64,000 bases of DNA from positions 1 to 64,000 of the forward strand of contig NZ_FWXH01000013.1 of the NCBI RefSeq assembly GCF_900176305.1. The letters are read 5' to 3'. Positions 34,458 through 44,278 of the stretch are shown one piece after another; the stretch's first letter is position 1; each line of letters begins with the position of its first letter. The position numbers were made by a program, and so were the translations under genes. The notes below the pieces were generated by a model, which worked only from the letters and a program-made list of their open reading frames with translations, was not told the DNA's origin and did not search any database. This stretch comes from Clostridium acidisoli DSM 12555. Its GTDB lineage: Bacteria > Bacillota > Clostridia > Clostridiales > Clostridiaceae.

Positions 34458-36569
34458 ATGCTACATGTAGTAAAAAGGGATGGCAGAGAGGTCGAGTTTA
34501 ATTCTGTCAAAATTAGTAATGCCATAAAGGGTGCAGCTGAAGAAATCGGTATCATTATTAAGGTCAGTGAAGTTTTATCAGTCACACAACAAGTTATAAA
34601 ACAACTTGAAGAAATGAATTTAGAATACATAACTGTTGAAGAAATACAAAATATAGTTGAAGAAACTCTTATAAAAAAAGGATTTAAAGATATAGGGTTT
34701 GCATATTCAAACTATAGAAAAGAAAGAACAAAGGTTAGAGACATAAAATCAGATTTGATGAAGGCAATTGGACAAATAGGCGTTGAGACAGATAGGGATA
34801 ATGCAAATGTTGGAAACAACTTTAGTTCAAAACTTTTAAGAATAGCTAGTGAATCTAATAAATGGCACAATCTTGCAAAAATGCCTAAAAGGCTTGCAAA
34901 GGCACATGAAAATGGAGATGTGTATTACCATGATTTAGACAGCTACAACTTAACTACTAACTGTTTACATATACCAACAAAGGAAGTTTTGGAAAAGGGA
35001 TTTAATACGGGTTACGGATATATAAGACCACCAAAAAGGATAGAATCTGCGGCAGAACTTTCATGTATTCTTTTACAATCAACCCAAAATGACATGTTTG
35101 GAGGACAATCTCATCCTGATTTTGATAATGACATGGGAGAATTTGTTGAGCCAACGAGACAGCAAATAAGAAATGAACTTTTAGAGATGTCGGTAGATGA
35201 ATCAAAGATAGAGGAACTAGTTGAGAAGAAAGTTATAAGGGCTATTCAGCAGGCTATGCAAGGTATAGTTTACAACCTTAATACTATGCACAGTAGAGCA
35301 GGATCTCAAGTACCATTTTCATCAATAAACCTTGGAATACCAAATGATAAGGATGCAGCACTTGTATGTGAAATATTCCTTAAAGAGTATGAAAAAGGTT
35401 TAGGAAAGGGAGAACAGCCTATTTTCCCTAACATAATATTTAGACTTAAAGAAGGCGTAAATAGAGAAGAAAATGATCCTTATTTTTATCTATACAAATT
35501 AGCTTGCTCAGTTGCGGCAAAGAGAATGAATCCTACATTTATGAATATTGATTCTAGCTTCAATAAGAAATATTACGATGAGGGTGTAATACCAGCAACA
35601 ATGGGGTGCAGAACTTATGTATGCTCAAATATAAATGGAGAAGCAGGAACTAAAGGAAGAGGAAATATTGCACCAACAACTATAAACCTTCCAAGAATAG
35701 GAATATTAGCAAAGGGAAATGTAGATAAATTTTTTGAACTTTTGGATGTAAGACTTAATTTAGCAAAAGAAAGTCTTTTAGATAGATATGAAAAACTTAA
35801 AAAATTAAGAGTTAAAGATTTACCATTTGTTGCAGGACAAGGTCTAATGAAAGGCGGAGAAGATTTATCTCCAGATGACTCTATTGAGCCAATATTAAAG
35901 CAAGGAACTTGGGGAATTGGGTTTATAGGACTTGCAGAAACATTAGTAGCCATAAGAGGAAAGCATCATGGAGAGGATAAAACTTCAAGAGAACTTGGTG
36001 AAAGAATTATAAGATATATTAGAGAGTATACAGATAAGACGACGCTTGAAACAAGACTTAACTGGAGTTGCTATGCAACACCTGCAGAAGGTCTTAGCGG
36101 TAAGTTTATAGTAAAGGATAAGGCCATATTTGGTGAAATACCAGGAGTTACAGATAAAGAGTATTATACAAACAGCTATCATGTACCTGTAGGACATCCG
36201 ATTTCTATAAAGGAAAAAATCGATATTGAGGCCCCTTACCATGCAATGTGTAACGGAGGACATATAAGTTATATAGAACTTGATAATTATCCTGATGGAG
36301 ACACTATAATGGACATAATAAATTATGCATATAAGTGTACAGATATGAGCTATATGGGAATTAATTTTCACATAAGGTACTGTAAATCTTGTGGAACCTA
36401 TCTTTACAATGGAGAACATGAATGTCCAGAATGTAATAGCACAGATATTCAAGGTGTATCTAGAGTTACCGGATATCTAAGTCTTGATGAAAGATTTGGA
36501 ATAGGTAAAAGTGGGGAAAGAAGAGACAGAATATCACAAGAAAATGGGAAACATGTTTACAATGTGTAA
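34458..36569 (+). CDS. nrdD: Anaerobic (class III) ribonucleoside-triphosphate reductase
   Basis: A 703-aa enzyme making deoxyribonucleotides without oxygen. An ATP-cone (residues 1-~90: MLHVVKRDGREVEFNSVKIS) lies at the N-terminus. The ten-stranded barrel core includes NLTTNCLHIPT. Near the C-terminus are a zinc-binding CKSCGTYLYN...CPEC and the glycyl-radical segment RVTGYLSLDERFGIGKSGER. The glycine in VTGYL is the expected radical site, activated by NrdG. TCGGAGGG precedes the ATG. nrdG starts inside its last codons, so the two are coupled. A candidate NrdR box lies just upstream. Confidence 0.97.
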   Translation: MLHVVKRDGREVEFNSVKISNAIKGAAEEIGIIIKVSEVLSVTQQVIKQLEEMNLEYITVEEIQNIVEETLIKKGFKDIGFAYSNYRKERTKVRDIKSDLMKAIGQIGVETDRDNANVGNNFSSKLLRIASESNKWHNLAKMPKRLAKAHENGDVYYHDLDSYNLTTNCLHIPTKEVLEKGFNTGYGYIRPPKRIESAAELSCILLQSTQNDMFGGQSHPDFDNDMGEFVEPTRQQIRNELLEMSVDESKIEELVEKKVIRAIQQAMQGIVYNLNTMHSRAGSQVPFSSINLGIPNDKDAALVCEIFLKEYEKGLGKGEQPIFPNIIFRLKEGVNREENDPYFYLYKLACSVAAKRMNPTFMNIDSSFNKKYYDEGVIPATMGCRTYVCSNINGEAGTKGRGNIAPTTINLPRIGILAKGNVDKFFELLDVRLNLAKESLLDRYEKLKKLRVKDLPFVAGQGLMKGGEDLSPDDSIEPILKQGTWGIGFIGLAETLVAIRGKHHGEDKTSRELGERIIRYIREYTDKTTLETRLNWSCYATPAEGLSGKFIVKDKAIFGEIPGVTDKEYYTNSYHVPVGHPISIKEKIDIEAPYHAMCNGGHISYIELDNYPDGDTIMDIINYAYKCTDMSYMGINFHIRYCKSCGTYLYNGEHECPECNSTDIQGVSRVTGYLSLDERFGIGKSGERRDRISQENGKHVYNV

Positions 36570-37092
36570 GGATGAAATCAGGCTTGCTGGTGTTATACAT
36601 GAGAGTTTAAGCAATGGACCAGGGCTAAGACGAGTATTGTTTTCACAAGGATGCAAACATGAGTGTGAAGGTTGTTTTAACCTCCACACTCATTCCTTTA
36701 GCGGTGGTCAGATATTTAAGATAGACAACATTGTTAGGGACATTTTAGAAAATCCAATGTTAAGAGGGGTAACTTTTTCAGGAGGAGATCCTCTAGAACA
36801 AGCAGAAGCATTTGCGGGTATTGCTAAAAAGGTAAAAGCAGCTGGTAAAAACATATGGGTTTACACAGGGTATACATTTGAATATGTTATTGAAAATAGG
36901 CATGAAAGGCCAGGCTTTGATGAACTTTTGAAAAACATTGATGTGTTAGTTGATGGAAAATTTGATATAAATAAAAAAAATGAGAGACTTAAATTTAGGG
37001 GATCAAGTAATCAGAGAATAATTGATGTTAAAAAAAGTCTTGAGAAGTCACAAATTATTGTTTTAGATTATGACAAAGGGAAAAATTTATAG
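36544..37092 (+). CDS. nrdG: Anaerobic ribonucleotide reductase activating protein (radical SAM)
   Basis: A ~182-aa radical SAM enzyme. The cluster motif appears as GCKHECEGC (CxxxCxxC), followed by VTFSGGDPLEQ (the SAM-contacting GGD). It generates the glycyl radical on NrdD. The start is uncertain. ATG 36544 overlaps the last 26 bases of nrdD and is used here; ATGs at 36553 and 36562 are in frame, and the family usually begins a few residues before IRLAG, so 36562 is quite possible. The length suits the small activase class. Confidence 0.92.
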   Translation: MGNMFTMCKDEIRLAGVIHESLSNGPGLRRVLFSQGCKHECEGCFNLHTHSFSGGQIFKIDNIVRDILENPMLRGVTFSGGDPLEQAEAFAGIAKKVKAAGKNIWVYTGYTFEYVIENRHERPGFDELLKNIDVLVDGKFDINKKNERLKFRGSSNQRIIDVKKSLEKSQIIVLDYDKGKNL

Positions 37093-37251
37093 GATTCATA
37101 TAAATATAAGGATATTACAAAGATAATGTAGTATTCTTTATTTTTTTATTATATAGTAAATCAAATATAAAATTTAATTTTTATTTTATATTTGAGCTTT
37201 ATAATATTAATATTAATATTAGTGAAATATTAAAATAGAGAGGTGAAAAAA

Positions 37252-37929
37252 TTGACAAATAGAGTGTTAATTGCAGATGATGACAAAGATATAGTTGATA
37301 TCATAGCTGATACATTAATGGATGAAGGATATTTTGTAAGTTGTGCTTATAACGGTTTACAAGTTATTGAAATAATGAAAAGCGAAAAAATTAATTTGTT
37401 TATACTTGATATTATGATGCCAGAAATGGACGGACTTGAAACGCTACGTCAAATTAAAAAGAAAACAGATGCTCCTGTGTTAATACTTAGTGCAAGAGGA
37501 CGTGATATAGATAAAGTTGTAGGGCTCCAAATAGGTGCAGATGATTATGTTGCAAAGCCATTTTCTATGGATGAACTTGTTGCAAGAGTTAACGCACATT
37601 TAAGGCGTGAACAAAAAAGGGGCAGAACAGAAGAAATTGTAAAAATAGGCAATGTAGAACTTAATAAAACAACCTGGCGGGCATTTGTTAATGGTTCACC
37701 TTTAGATCTTTCTACAAAAGAATTTCAAATTCTTAGTTATTTATTTGAAAACAAAAACAGAGTGCTTACAAGAGAACAAATATATGCGGCAATTTGGAAG
37801 GATCCTTATGCTGGAGATTTAAACACAGTTACTGTACACATTAAAAATTTACGCTCTAAGTTAGGCAAGGAAGGCAAACAAATTAAAACAGTATGGGGCA
37901 TTGGATATAAGTTGGATGGTGATGTTTAA
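37252..37929 (+). CDS. OmpR-family response regulator
   Basis: A 225-aa two-domain regulator. The receiver domain has the acidic pair in VLIADDDKDIVD, the phospho-acceptor Asp in LFILDIMMPEMDG (~residue 52), the Thr/Ser-type LILSARG and the Lys in YVAKPFS. The C-terminal winged helix (KEFQILSYLFENKNRVLTRE and TVTVHIKNLRSKLG) binds DNA. TTG 37252 is 6 nt from AGAGGTG; GTG 37243 overlaps that site. Its kinase gene overlaps its stop codon by one base. The RND permease gene downstream is a plausible target. Confidence 0.95.
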   Translation: MTNRVLIADDDKDIVDIIADTLMDEGYFVSCAYNGLQVIEIMKSEKINLFILDIMMPEMDGLETLRQIKKKTDAPVLILSARGRDIDKVVGLQIGADDYVAKPFSMDELVARVNAHLRREQKRGRTEEIVKIGNVELNKTTWRAFVNGSPLDLSTKEFQILSYLFENKNRVLTREQIYAAIWKDPYAGDLNTVTVHIKNLRSKLGKEGKQIKTVWGIGYKLDGDV

Positions 37930-39248
37930 TGAAAAAGTCCATTCGGTTTAAGATGTTTATAGTCCTTATAATGATGTTTATATTTTTTATAGCAACACTT
38001 CTATTTAGTTTCTCGATTTTTTATAGATATGATTTTAGATATAATGTAGCTAATGAACAAGTTAGGTATGGTGATATAGTTTCTATGCTTGCACAAAAAT
38101 CATCAAAATGTAAAGATGAAAAAAGTATAGAGAGGGTACTGTCTACATATGCTACTAATAAAATGCAGGTTGAACTGCTTGATGAAAATGGAAAGGTATT
38201 ATGGTCGTCAGGAAATTTACCAGCTATGATTAAGATATCAGCAAAGGACTATGTGATTACTGGAGGAGTAGTTCGGTATGGCATACGTATAAATGGAATA
38301 TTAATGCCGAGGTTTGAACTATTAAAAGAGTACTCCACAAGATATTTATGGATTGTTTTATCTTTGTTATTTTTAATATTCTTGCTTATTGCGTTATTCC
38401 TTCATTTATCAATTACAAAACCAATTTTTGAACTTTGTAAACGAATGGGGAATAATCCAATAAAGTTAAAGTTAGAAAAAAAAGATTATAGAGAAGATGA
38501 AATAGGCATACTAGAAAAGGGATTTGATGATATGATTATCCGCCTTAAAGATGTAGACAGACAGCAGCAAACCATGCTGGCAGCTATTTCTCATGATTTA
38601 AAGACCCCGCTTACCTCAATTATAACCTATACTGAAAGACTAGCATTAGGAAAAGTTATTGATATACAGAGGCAGCAGCATTATTACAAGGTGATTATGA
38701 GCAAAGCTAATGATATCCGAAATTTGATTGATAAGTTTCAAGAGGCAGCAATGATTGTAGCTTTGCAGGATGACGCAGACTATAAAATTGTATGTGCTAA
38801 AGAGTTTTGGCAATCTATATTTGAGCCATATATGGAAGAATGGGAAGATGTAGATGCAAAAATTGAATATGTCTGCAAGCTAAATAGTGAAGATTTTTTA
38901 AAGGTAGACAGCGCTTCTATAAAGAGGGTAATAGAAAATGTTATAAGTAATGCTGTAAAATATGGAGATAAGCCGCTAGTAGTACATACAATCATAGAGA
39001 GTTTGGGGGATAAGATCCATATTAGAATTGAAAACAATGGTACAGAAGTTCCTAAAGAAAATTTACCATATATTTTTGACCGTTTCTATCGTGTTGAGCC
39101 ATCAAGATCACGTAAAAAAGGTGGTAGTGGACTTGGGCTTTTTATATGTCGCGAAATTATAGAAAAGCATGCTGGTAGCATAAGCGCGTATAAACCTGAA
39201 GACAATGGCTTTGGAATTGAGATTATAATGCCTAAATATAAATATTAA
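37929..39248 (+). CDS. Sensor histidine kinase
   Basis: A 439-aa membrane kinase. Two transmembrane segments (about residues 8-30 and 138-158) bracket a ~105-residue external sensing domain. A HAMP-like region follows, then HisKA with AAISHDLKTPLTSIITYTERL (phospho-His) and HATPase_c with NVISNAVKYG (N box), FDRFYRVEPSRS (F box) and GSGLGLFICREII (G2 box). It should phosphorylate the response regulator encoded directly before it; the genes overlap by one base (TAATG). The signal is unknown. Confidence 0.95.
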   Translation: MKKSIRFKMFIVLIMMFIFFIATLLFSFSIFYRYDFRYNVANEQVRYGDIVSMLAQKSSKCKDEKSIERVLSTYATNKMQVELLDENGKVLWSSGNLPAMIKISAKDYVITGGVVRYGIRINGILMPRFELLKEYSTRYLWIVLSLLFLIFLLIALFLHLSITKPIFELCKRMGNNPIKLKLEKKDYREDEIGILEKGFDDMIIRLKDVDRQQQTMLAAISHDLKTPLTSIITYTERLALGKVIDIQRQQHYYKVIMSKANDIRNLIDKFQEAAMIVALQDDADYKIVCAKEFWQSIFEPYMEEWEDVDAKIEYVCKLNSEDFLKVDSASIKRVIENVISNAVKYGDKPLVVHTIIESLGDKIHIRIENNGTEVPKENLPYIFDRFYRVEPSRSRKKGGSGLGLFICREIIEKHAGSISAYKPEDNGFGIEIIMPKYKY

Positions 39249-39296
39249 GTTTTCTTTATATTTATTATATTTTTATTTAATTTATGCTCATTAAGA

Positions 39297-39335
39297 TGAA
39301 TTATACAGAGGTATATTTGTATAATTCATTTTTTT
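39297..39335 (+). terminator. Terminator after the two-component genes
   Basis: TGAATTATACA / TGTATAATTCA form a perfect 11-bp stem with a 10-nt loop, followed by TTTTTTT. The RND gene therefore probably has its own promoter or depends on readthrough. Confidence 0.85.
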
Positions 39336-39354
39336 AATAAACGGAGGAAACAAT

Positions 39355-42300
39355 ATGAAAAACTTTACTAAATTTTCTATGAAAAATACATTTGTAATAT
39401 TGCTAGCAGTTATACTTATAGCTATAGGTGGAATTTACTCAGCAATGGGAATAAAAGAGGAAGCTATGCCTAATATTAGTATACCTGTAGTAACTATTTA
39501 TACTGTATATCCAGGAGCTAATCCAAGTCAAGTTTCAACGGACGTAACAAAGCCCATTCGTAGCGCGTTATCTGGAATTGAAGGAATAACGGATATTAAG
39601 GGAATATCTAATCAAAATGTTTCTATAATTCAGGCAAATTTTGATTACTCTTCGGATATTGATAAAGGGTTAAGAGATATTGAAGATGCTATGAATAAAG
39701 TAACCTTACCAAGTAGTGCTCAAAAGCCTAATATTGCAAAGATAACAATGGGAAGTTTTCCTGCAATGACGTATTCAATTCAAAGTAGTAAAAACATAAA
39801 TGATTTGACTAAATTTGTAAACAACACTCTTGAACCAGGTCTAAATAGTGTAGCTGGGGTATCTAGCGTTGATGTAAAAGGTTTAAATAATGATAATGTT
39901 TACATTAAATTAGATGAACAAAAAATGAAGGATAACAATATAACTCTTCAACAAGTTCAAAATATAATTAGTACTAACAATATAACATCTCCTCTAGGAA
40001 ATAAGGAAATAAATCAAAAAGATTTTGCTGTAACTATGTCTAATGGGTTTAGTAATATAAATGACATTAAATCTATTCCAATTATAGTTCAACCTGATAC
40101 TTCTAAGATTATTGGGGATAGCTTTAGTCAAATTCAACAAGGGATGAATCAGATGGGAACTGCCATAGGAGATCTTGGTCAGTCAGTATCTCAAATGGGT
40201 CAACAGATGGGAAGTCTTGCAGAAGGAACCAAAGCAGCTACGAATACACTAGGAAATATGATTAGTAGTAATACTCAATGTATTGGAATATTAAGTGTAA
40301 TACAGCAGCAGGAAGCTATTATTCTTAATGAACAGACAGTTTTAAGCAATACTAAAGCTACAGCACAAGACAAAGAAAACGCTAAAAAGACTATAGAACA
40401 AGCTAATTCTGTTATTCAAAGCTCCACAAACTCATTAAAACAAATTTTAGCCTCAGAGCAGGAAGCAGGGAAGGCGTTAAGCAGTAATGGATCAAGTTCA
40501 AAGCCAACAAGTAGTATAAATAATAACAGTAATATAAGTAATGGAAAAAGCACAGGTACCAGCAGTTCAATAAGTATGGATAATCAAGTAAAGGTAGTTT
40601 TTTTAAAGGACATTGCGGATATAAGCAGCGGTTCTGAAGATAATGGTTATTATGTTAGATCAAATTATAAGGATGGAATGGTACTTAATATATACAAAAC
40701 CGATGATTCAAATACAGTTCAATTAGCAAATGATGTGTCAGAGAAGATATCAGATATTTCAAAGAGTAATAAGGATATAAATTTCAGCAAAATAGATGAC
40801 TCGTCAAAAACAGTAAAAGATTCGGTTGATGGAATGATGGATGAGGGTATAACAGGTGCAATTTTTGCAATGATAATTATTGCATTATTTCTTAGAAATT
40901 TAAGATCAACAATTATTGCAGTTGTATCTATACCTCTTTCAGTTCTTATAGCACTAATTGTTATTCCAAGGTTTGGTATAACATTAAATACAATGTCTTT
41001 AGGAGGTATTGCTGTTGCAGTCGGAAGAATTGTAGACGACTCGATTGTTGTAATAGAAAACATATATCGAAGGCTAAGCCTTTCAAAAGAAACGGATAAT
41101 GCTGCATTAATTGAAGAGGCAACAAATGAAGTGGGTTCAGCTATTGCTGCGTCTACAATAACTACTGTAGGAGTATTCTTACCTCTAGGCTTTATTTCAG
41201 GACTCATAGGAAAAGTATTCGTACCATTTGCATATACAGTAGTAATATGTATACTTGCATCACTTTTAGTTGCACTTACTGTTGTTCCTGTTATGAGCAG
41301 ATTTATGTTATCAAGGAGTAAAATTAAACATACTGAGAAAGAAGGAGTAATTGCTCTTGGTTACAAAAAAATATTAAATAGTGTATTAAATCACAGAATT
41401 GCTGTTTTAATAGTATGTTTTATGACCTTAGTTTTATCATTAGGGTTCCTCAAAAAGATAGGTGTACAATTTATGCCTACATCCAATAGTAATGTAATAA
41501 ATGTTAAAATGACAATGCCTGTTGGAACTTCTGCAGATAAAACAAATGAAGAAGCGATAAAATATGAAAAATATCTTAAGGGTAGAAGTGATGTTGTGGA
41601 TGTTGCCAGTGTTATAGGAGATACAAGTAGTAGTAACACTAGTGTTTTATCTAATCAGGCTTCTAATGTTGGAACTTTTACTGTAGTTTTAAAAGAAAAT
41701 GAGAATATAGATAAGGCTGTAAATGAATTAAATGAAGAAGCTAAAAAATATAGCAGCAATGGTGAAATTATGACTGTAACACCAGAGAGCTCTACAGGTA
41801 CTCAGTCAGATAACGTTCAAGTTGTTATAAATGGAAATAATGTTGATGACATAACAAAGGCAGCAGGAATAATTACTAATAAACTTAAAAATATGAGCAC
41901 TTTAAATAATGTAACAAATAATATTTCTGAGAAAAGTCAAAAAATATCAATAGCTGTTGATCCTAATAAAGCTGCACAAAATGGGATAACGCCTGCTAGT
42001 GCTGCACAAATCGTCAAATATTATCTTGGGTATAGTAAAGTAACTACAATTAACGAAGACTCATCAAATAATACAAATACGGTTGATGTAATGCTTGGAT
42101 ATAATTCACAAGATATTGACAGCATAGACAAAATAAAAAATTTAGTAATACAAGGTTCAAATGGTGACGTGAAGATTGGAGATATTGCTAATGTTAATTA
42201 TGCAGATGGTCCTGCTACAATTTCAGAGCTTGATGGAAATCAATATGCTGAGGTAGATGCAAATATAGTAGGCAATGATACGAATAAGGTTACTAAAGAA

Positions 42301-42885
42301 GCGAAAGGTGAGATTGACAGCATAAAGAGATCACTTCCAATAGGGATAACTTATGATCTTCAAGGTAGTAATAAAAGCATTAGCGATGGATTTTCACAGA
42401 TGGCAATGGCAATGGTTGTAGCAGTTATGCTTGTTTATATAGTAATGGTTATTACTTTTGGAGAGCCAATAACGCCTTTTGCAATTTTATTCTCGCTTCC
42501 GTTTGCAGGAGTAGGAGCAATTACTGCATTGTATATTGCAAAGCAGCCATTAACAGTATCGGGCATGATAGGCATGCTTATGCTTATAGGTATAGTTGTT
42601 ACTAATGCTATAGTACTTCTTGATAGAGTAAAGACATATAGAGCTAATGGCATGGGGGTTAAAGAGGCTCTATTAGAAGCTGGAGCTGTAAGATTAAGAC
42701 CAATACTTATGACCGCTATATCAACAGTAATGGCATTAATTCCGCTGGTACTTGGATTTTCCCATGGGAATCTTATATCTCAAGGACTTGGTATAGCAGT
42801 TATGGGAGGACTTGTATTTTCCACTATATTAACGTTAATTATAGTACCTGTCATGTACAGTATCCTAAATGGATTAAAAAAATAA
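39355..42885 (+). CDS. RND family efflux permease (AcrB/SwrC-like)
   Basis: A 1176-aa RND pump with two repeats of TM1 plus a large external domain plus TM2-6. Markers are the N-terminal KFSMKNTFVILLAVILIAIG, VYPGANPSQVSTDVTKPI, the TM4 region LGGIAVAVGRIVDDSIVVIENI, and the second-half GMIGMLMLIGIVVTNAIVLLDRV. Compared with typical AcrB or SwrC (~1030-1065 aa) it is longer. Roughly residues 252-405 hold a Gln/Ser-rich, helical and then low-complexity insertion before FLKDIADISSG. GGAGG precedes the ATG. No membrane-fusion protein is encoded nearby, usual in Gram-positives. Substrate unknown; lies behind a two-component system. Confidence 0.93.
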   Translation: MKNFTKFSMKNTFVILLAVILIAIGGIYSAMGIKEEAMPNISIPVVTIYTVYPGANPSQVSTDVTKPIRSALSGIEGITDIKGISNQNVSIIQANFDYSSDIDKGLRDIEDAMNKVTLPSSAQKPNIAKITMGSFPAMTYSIQSSKNINDLTKFVNNTLEPGLNSVAGVSSVDVKGLNNDNVYIKLDEQKMKDNNITLQQVQNIISTNNITSPLGNKEINQKDFAVTMSNGFSNINDIKSIPIIVQPDTSKIIGDSFSQIQQGMNQMGTAIGDLGQSVSQMGQQMGSLAEGTKAATNTLGNMISSNTQCIGILSVIQQQEAIILNEQTVLSNTKATAQDKENAKKTIEQANSVIQSSTNSLKQILASEQEAGKALSSNGSSSKPTSSINNNSNISNGKSTGTSSSISMDNQVKVVFLKDIADISSGSEDNGYYVRSNYKDGMVLNIYKTDDSNTVQLANDVSEKISDISKSNKDINFSKIDDSSKTVKDSVDGMMDEGITGAIFAMIIIALFLRNLRSTIIAVVSIPLSVLIALIVIPRFGITLNTMSLGGIAVAVGRIVDDSIVVIENIYRRLSLSKETDNAALIEEATNEVGSAIAASTITTVGVFLPLGFISGLIGKVFVPFAYTVVICILASLLVALTVVPVMSRFMLSRSKIKHTEKEGVIALGYKKILNSVLNHRIAVLIVCFMTLVLSLGFLKKIGVQFMPTSNSNVINVKMTMPVGTSADKTNEEAIKYEKYLKGRSDVVDVASVIGDTSSSNTSVLSNQASNVGTFTVVLKENENIDKAVNELNEEAKKYSSNGEIMTVTPESSTGTQSDNVQVVINGNNVDDITKAAGIITNKLKNMSTLNNVTNNISEKSQKISIAVDPNKAAQNGITPASAAQIVKYYLGYSKVTTINEDSSNNTNTVDVMLGYNSQDIDSIDKIKNLVIQGSNGDVKIGDIANVNYADGPATISELDGNQYAEVDANIVGNDTNKVTKEAKGEIDSIKRSLPIGITYDLQGSNKSISDGFSQMAMAMVVAVMLVYIVMVITFGEPITPFAILFSLPFAGVGAITALYIAKQPLTVSGMIGMLMLIGIVVTNAIVLLDRVKTYRANGMGVKEALLEAGAVRLRPILMTAISTVMALIPLVLGFSHGNLISQGLGIAVMGGLVFSTILTLIIVPVMYSILNGLKK

Positions 42886-42896
42886 ACAGATTTTTT

Positions 42897-42935
42897 AAGT
42901 GGCTAGATAAAACATTTATTTAGCTACTTATTTTT
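42897..42935 (+). terminator. Terminator of the RND gene
   Basis: AAGTGGCTA / TAGCTACTT (one G-U pair) with a 15-nt loop, followed by ATTTTTATAT. Confidence 0.75.
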
Positions 42936-43010
42936 ATATAATAATTGCCGTAAAAAGGAATATAATATACAATGTTGTTATACTAAATTTTTGAAATTAG
43001 GGAGAGTTCT

Positions 43011-43934
43011 ATGAAAAAAATTTTTGGCGTAAATTTATACTTTTTAATATTAGTATTACTTCAGGTGTTTGGTGGATATATTTTAACTCCATTTGCATCT
43101 TTTTTACATGGAAGAATATGGCTTAGTCTATTAGTTACACAGATAGTATTTCTTATATTTCCTTTATTGATTTATTTAATCGTAACAAGACAGCCGGTGT
43201 TAGCTACATTAAGATTAAAAAAGCTTAAGCTTAAATATTTGCCAAGCGTAATAGGAGTATCTTTTTTAGTGTATCCTATAGCAATTTTTTTAGGCCTTAT
43301 TACAAATTTATTTTTTAAAAATAATGTGACTGAGGTGCTCCAAAAAATGAATTCTTTGCCACTATGGGCATTTGTATTAATCATAGCGTTAACTCCAGCA
43401 ATATGTGAGGAAATGACTATGAGGGGGATTATACTGTCTGGTTACAATAAAATGGGGACGGCTGGGGCTGCAATTATTACTGGATTTTTATTTGCTGTAT
43501 TGCACATGAATCCGCCACAGTTTTTATATACCTTTGCACTTGGAATTATTCTTGTGTATTTAGTTAGGTTAACTGATTCTATTTTTGCATCTATGATTTG
43601 TCATTTTATGTTTAATGGGATTAATGCTTCTATATCTTGGTTTGCAGCAAGACATTCAGTAAAAGGGAACGATATAACTTCAATGGACCCAATGCTTAGA
43701 AATTTTGCTATAGGCTTATATTTTATTCTAGCTGTTATGGCAGTAGTGGGTATTGTATTTGTAATTAGACATATTAAAAACATAAGTACAGAAAATGAAA
43801 CAATACATTTAGATAAAGTGGATGGAACAGTAGCAATAGAAAGTGACAATGTGGTATATAAGTTTATAGCATATTTGCCAATACTAATAAGTGTGGTATT
43901 CTATATAGTATATGCCCTTAACAGGGCTAATTGA
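43011..43934 (+). CDS. CPBP family intramembrane metalloprotease (Abi/CAAX-like)
   Basis: A 307-aa polytopic membrane protein with about eight helices. The three CPBP motifs are present: the EExxxR-like CEEMTMRGII (~residues 133-142), FxxxH as FLFAVLHM, and HxxxN as CHFMFNGINAS. Members are glutamic-type/metal-independent or metallo-type intramembrane proteases related to Rce1; some provide bacteriocin self-immunity. AGGGAGAGT lies before the ATG. Its stop overlaps the -35 box of the ileS promoter. Substrate unknown. Confidence 0.9.
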   Translation: MKKIFGVNLYFLILVLLQVFGGYILTPFASFLHGRIWLSLLVTQIVFLIFPLLIYLIVTRQPVLATLRLKKLKLKYLPSVIGVSFLVYPIAIFLGLITNLFFKNNVTEVLQKMNSLPLWAFVLIIALTPAICEEMTMRGIILSGYNKMGTAGAAIITGFLFAVLHMNPPQFLYTFALGIILVYLVRLTDSIFASMICHFMFNGINASISWFAARHSVKGNDITSMDPMLRNFAIGLYFILAVMAVVGIVFVIRHIKNISTENETIHLDKVDGTVAIESDNVVYKFIAYLPILISVVFYIVYALNRAN

Positions 43935-43959
43935 CAAAGAAACTATATTATAATATAAT
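43931..43959 (+). promoter_or_regulatory. Consensus sigma-A promoter of T-box ileS
   Basis: TTGACA (43931-43936) and TATAAT (43954-43959) with an exact 17-bp spacer. The -35 box overlaps the stop codon of the CPBP gene. Confidence 0.88.
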
Positions 43960-43965
43960 GTTAGA

Positions 43966-44228
43966 AAGTGAAAATTAAATAAATTAATTGTAAACAAATA
44001 GCTGTGATTAGGAAAAGTAATTATTCTAAAAGTTTTAAGCGAATGGGGACGGTGTAAGCCCATAACAAATAGGATAATAAAAATCACCTAGGAGCTGATG
44101 GCTGAAAGTTTAAGTAAGCTTATTCGTAATTCTGCGTTAAAGAATAGAGTATATTTGTGCTTGAAAAGATCAGTTAATTAGGTGGTATAGCGAGTTACTT
44201 CGTCCTATTTTTAGGGCGAAGTTTTTTT
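43966..44228 (+). promoter_or_regulatory. T-box leader, Ile (ATC) specifier
   Basis: Stem I contains GGGGACGGTGTAAGCCC, and the specifier loop AATAAAAATCACC places ATC at 44083-44085 followed by A. The T-box sequence is TAGGTGGTATAGCG (44179-44192), a variant of the usual GGTACCGCG. The terminator is ACTTCGTCCT / AGGGCGAAGT (44197-44221) with seven Ts. Uncharged tRNA(Ile) should permit readthrough into ileS. No protein gene is seen from 43935 to 44278. Confidence 0.9.
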
Positions 44229-44278
44229 ATTATTGTAAAATTATATTATAAATGCATATATGAGAGGAGATCTAGACT

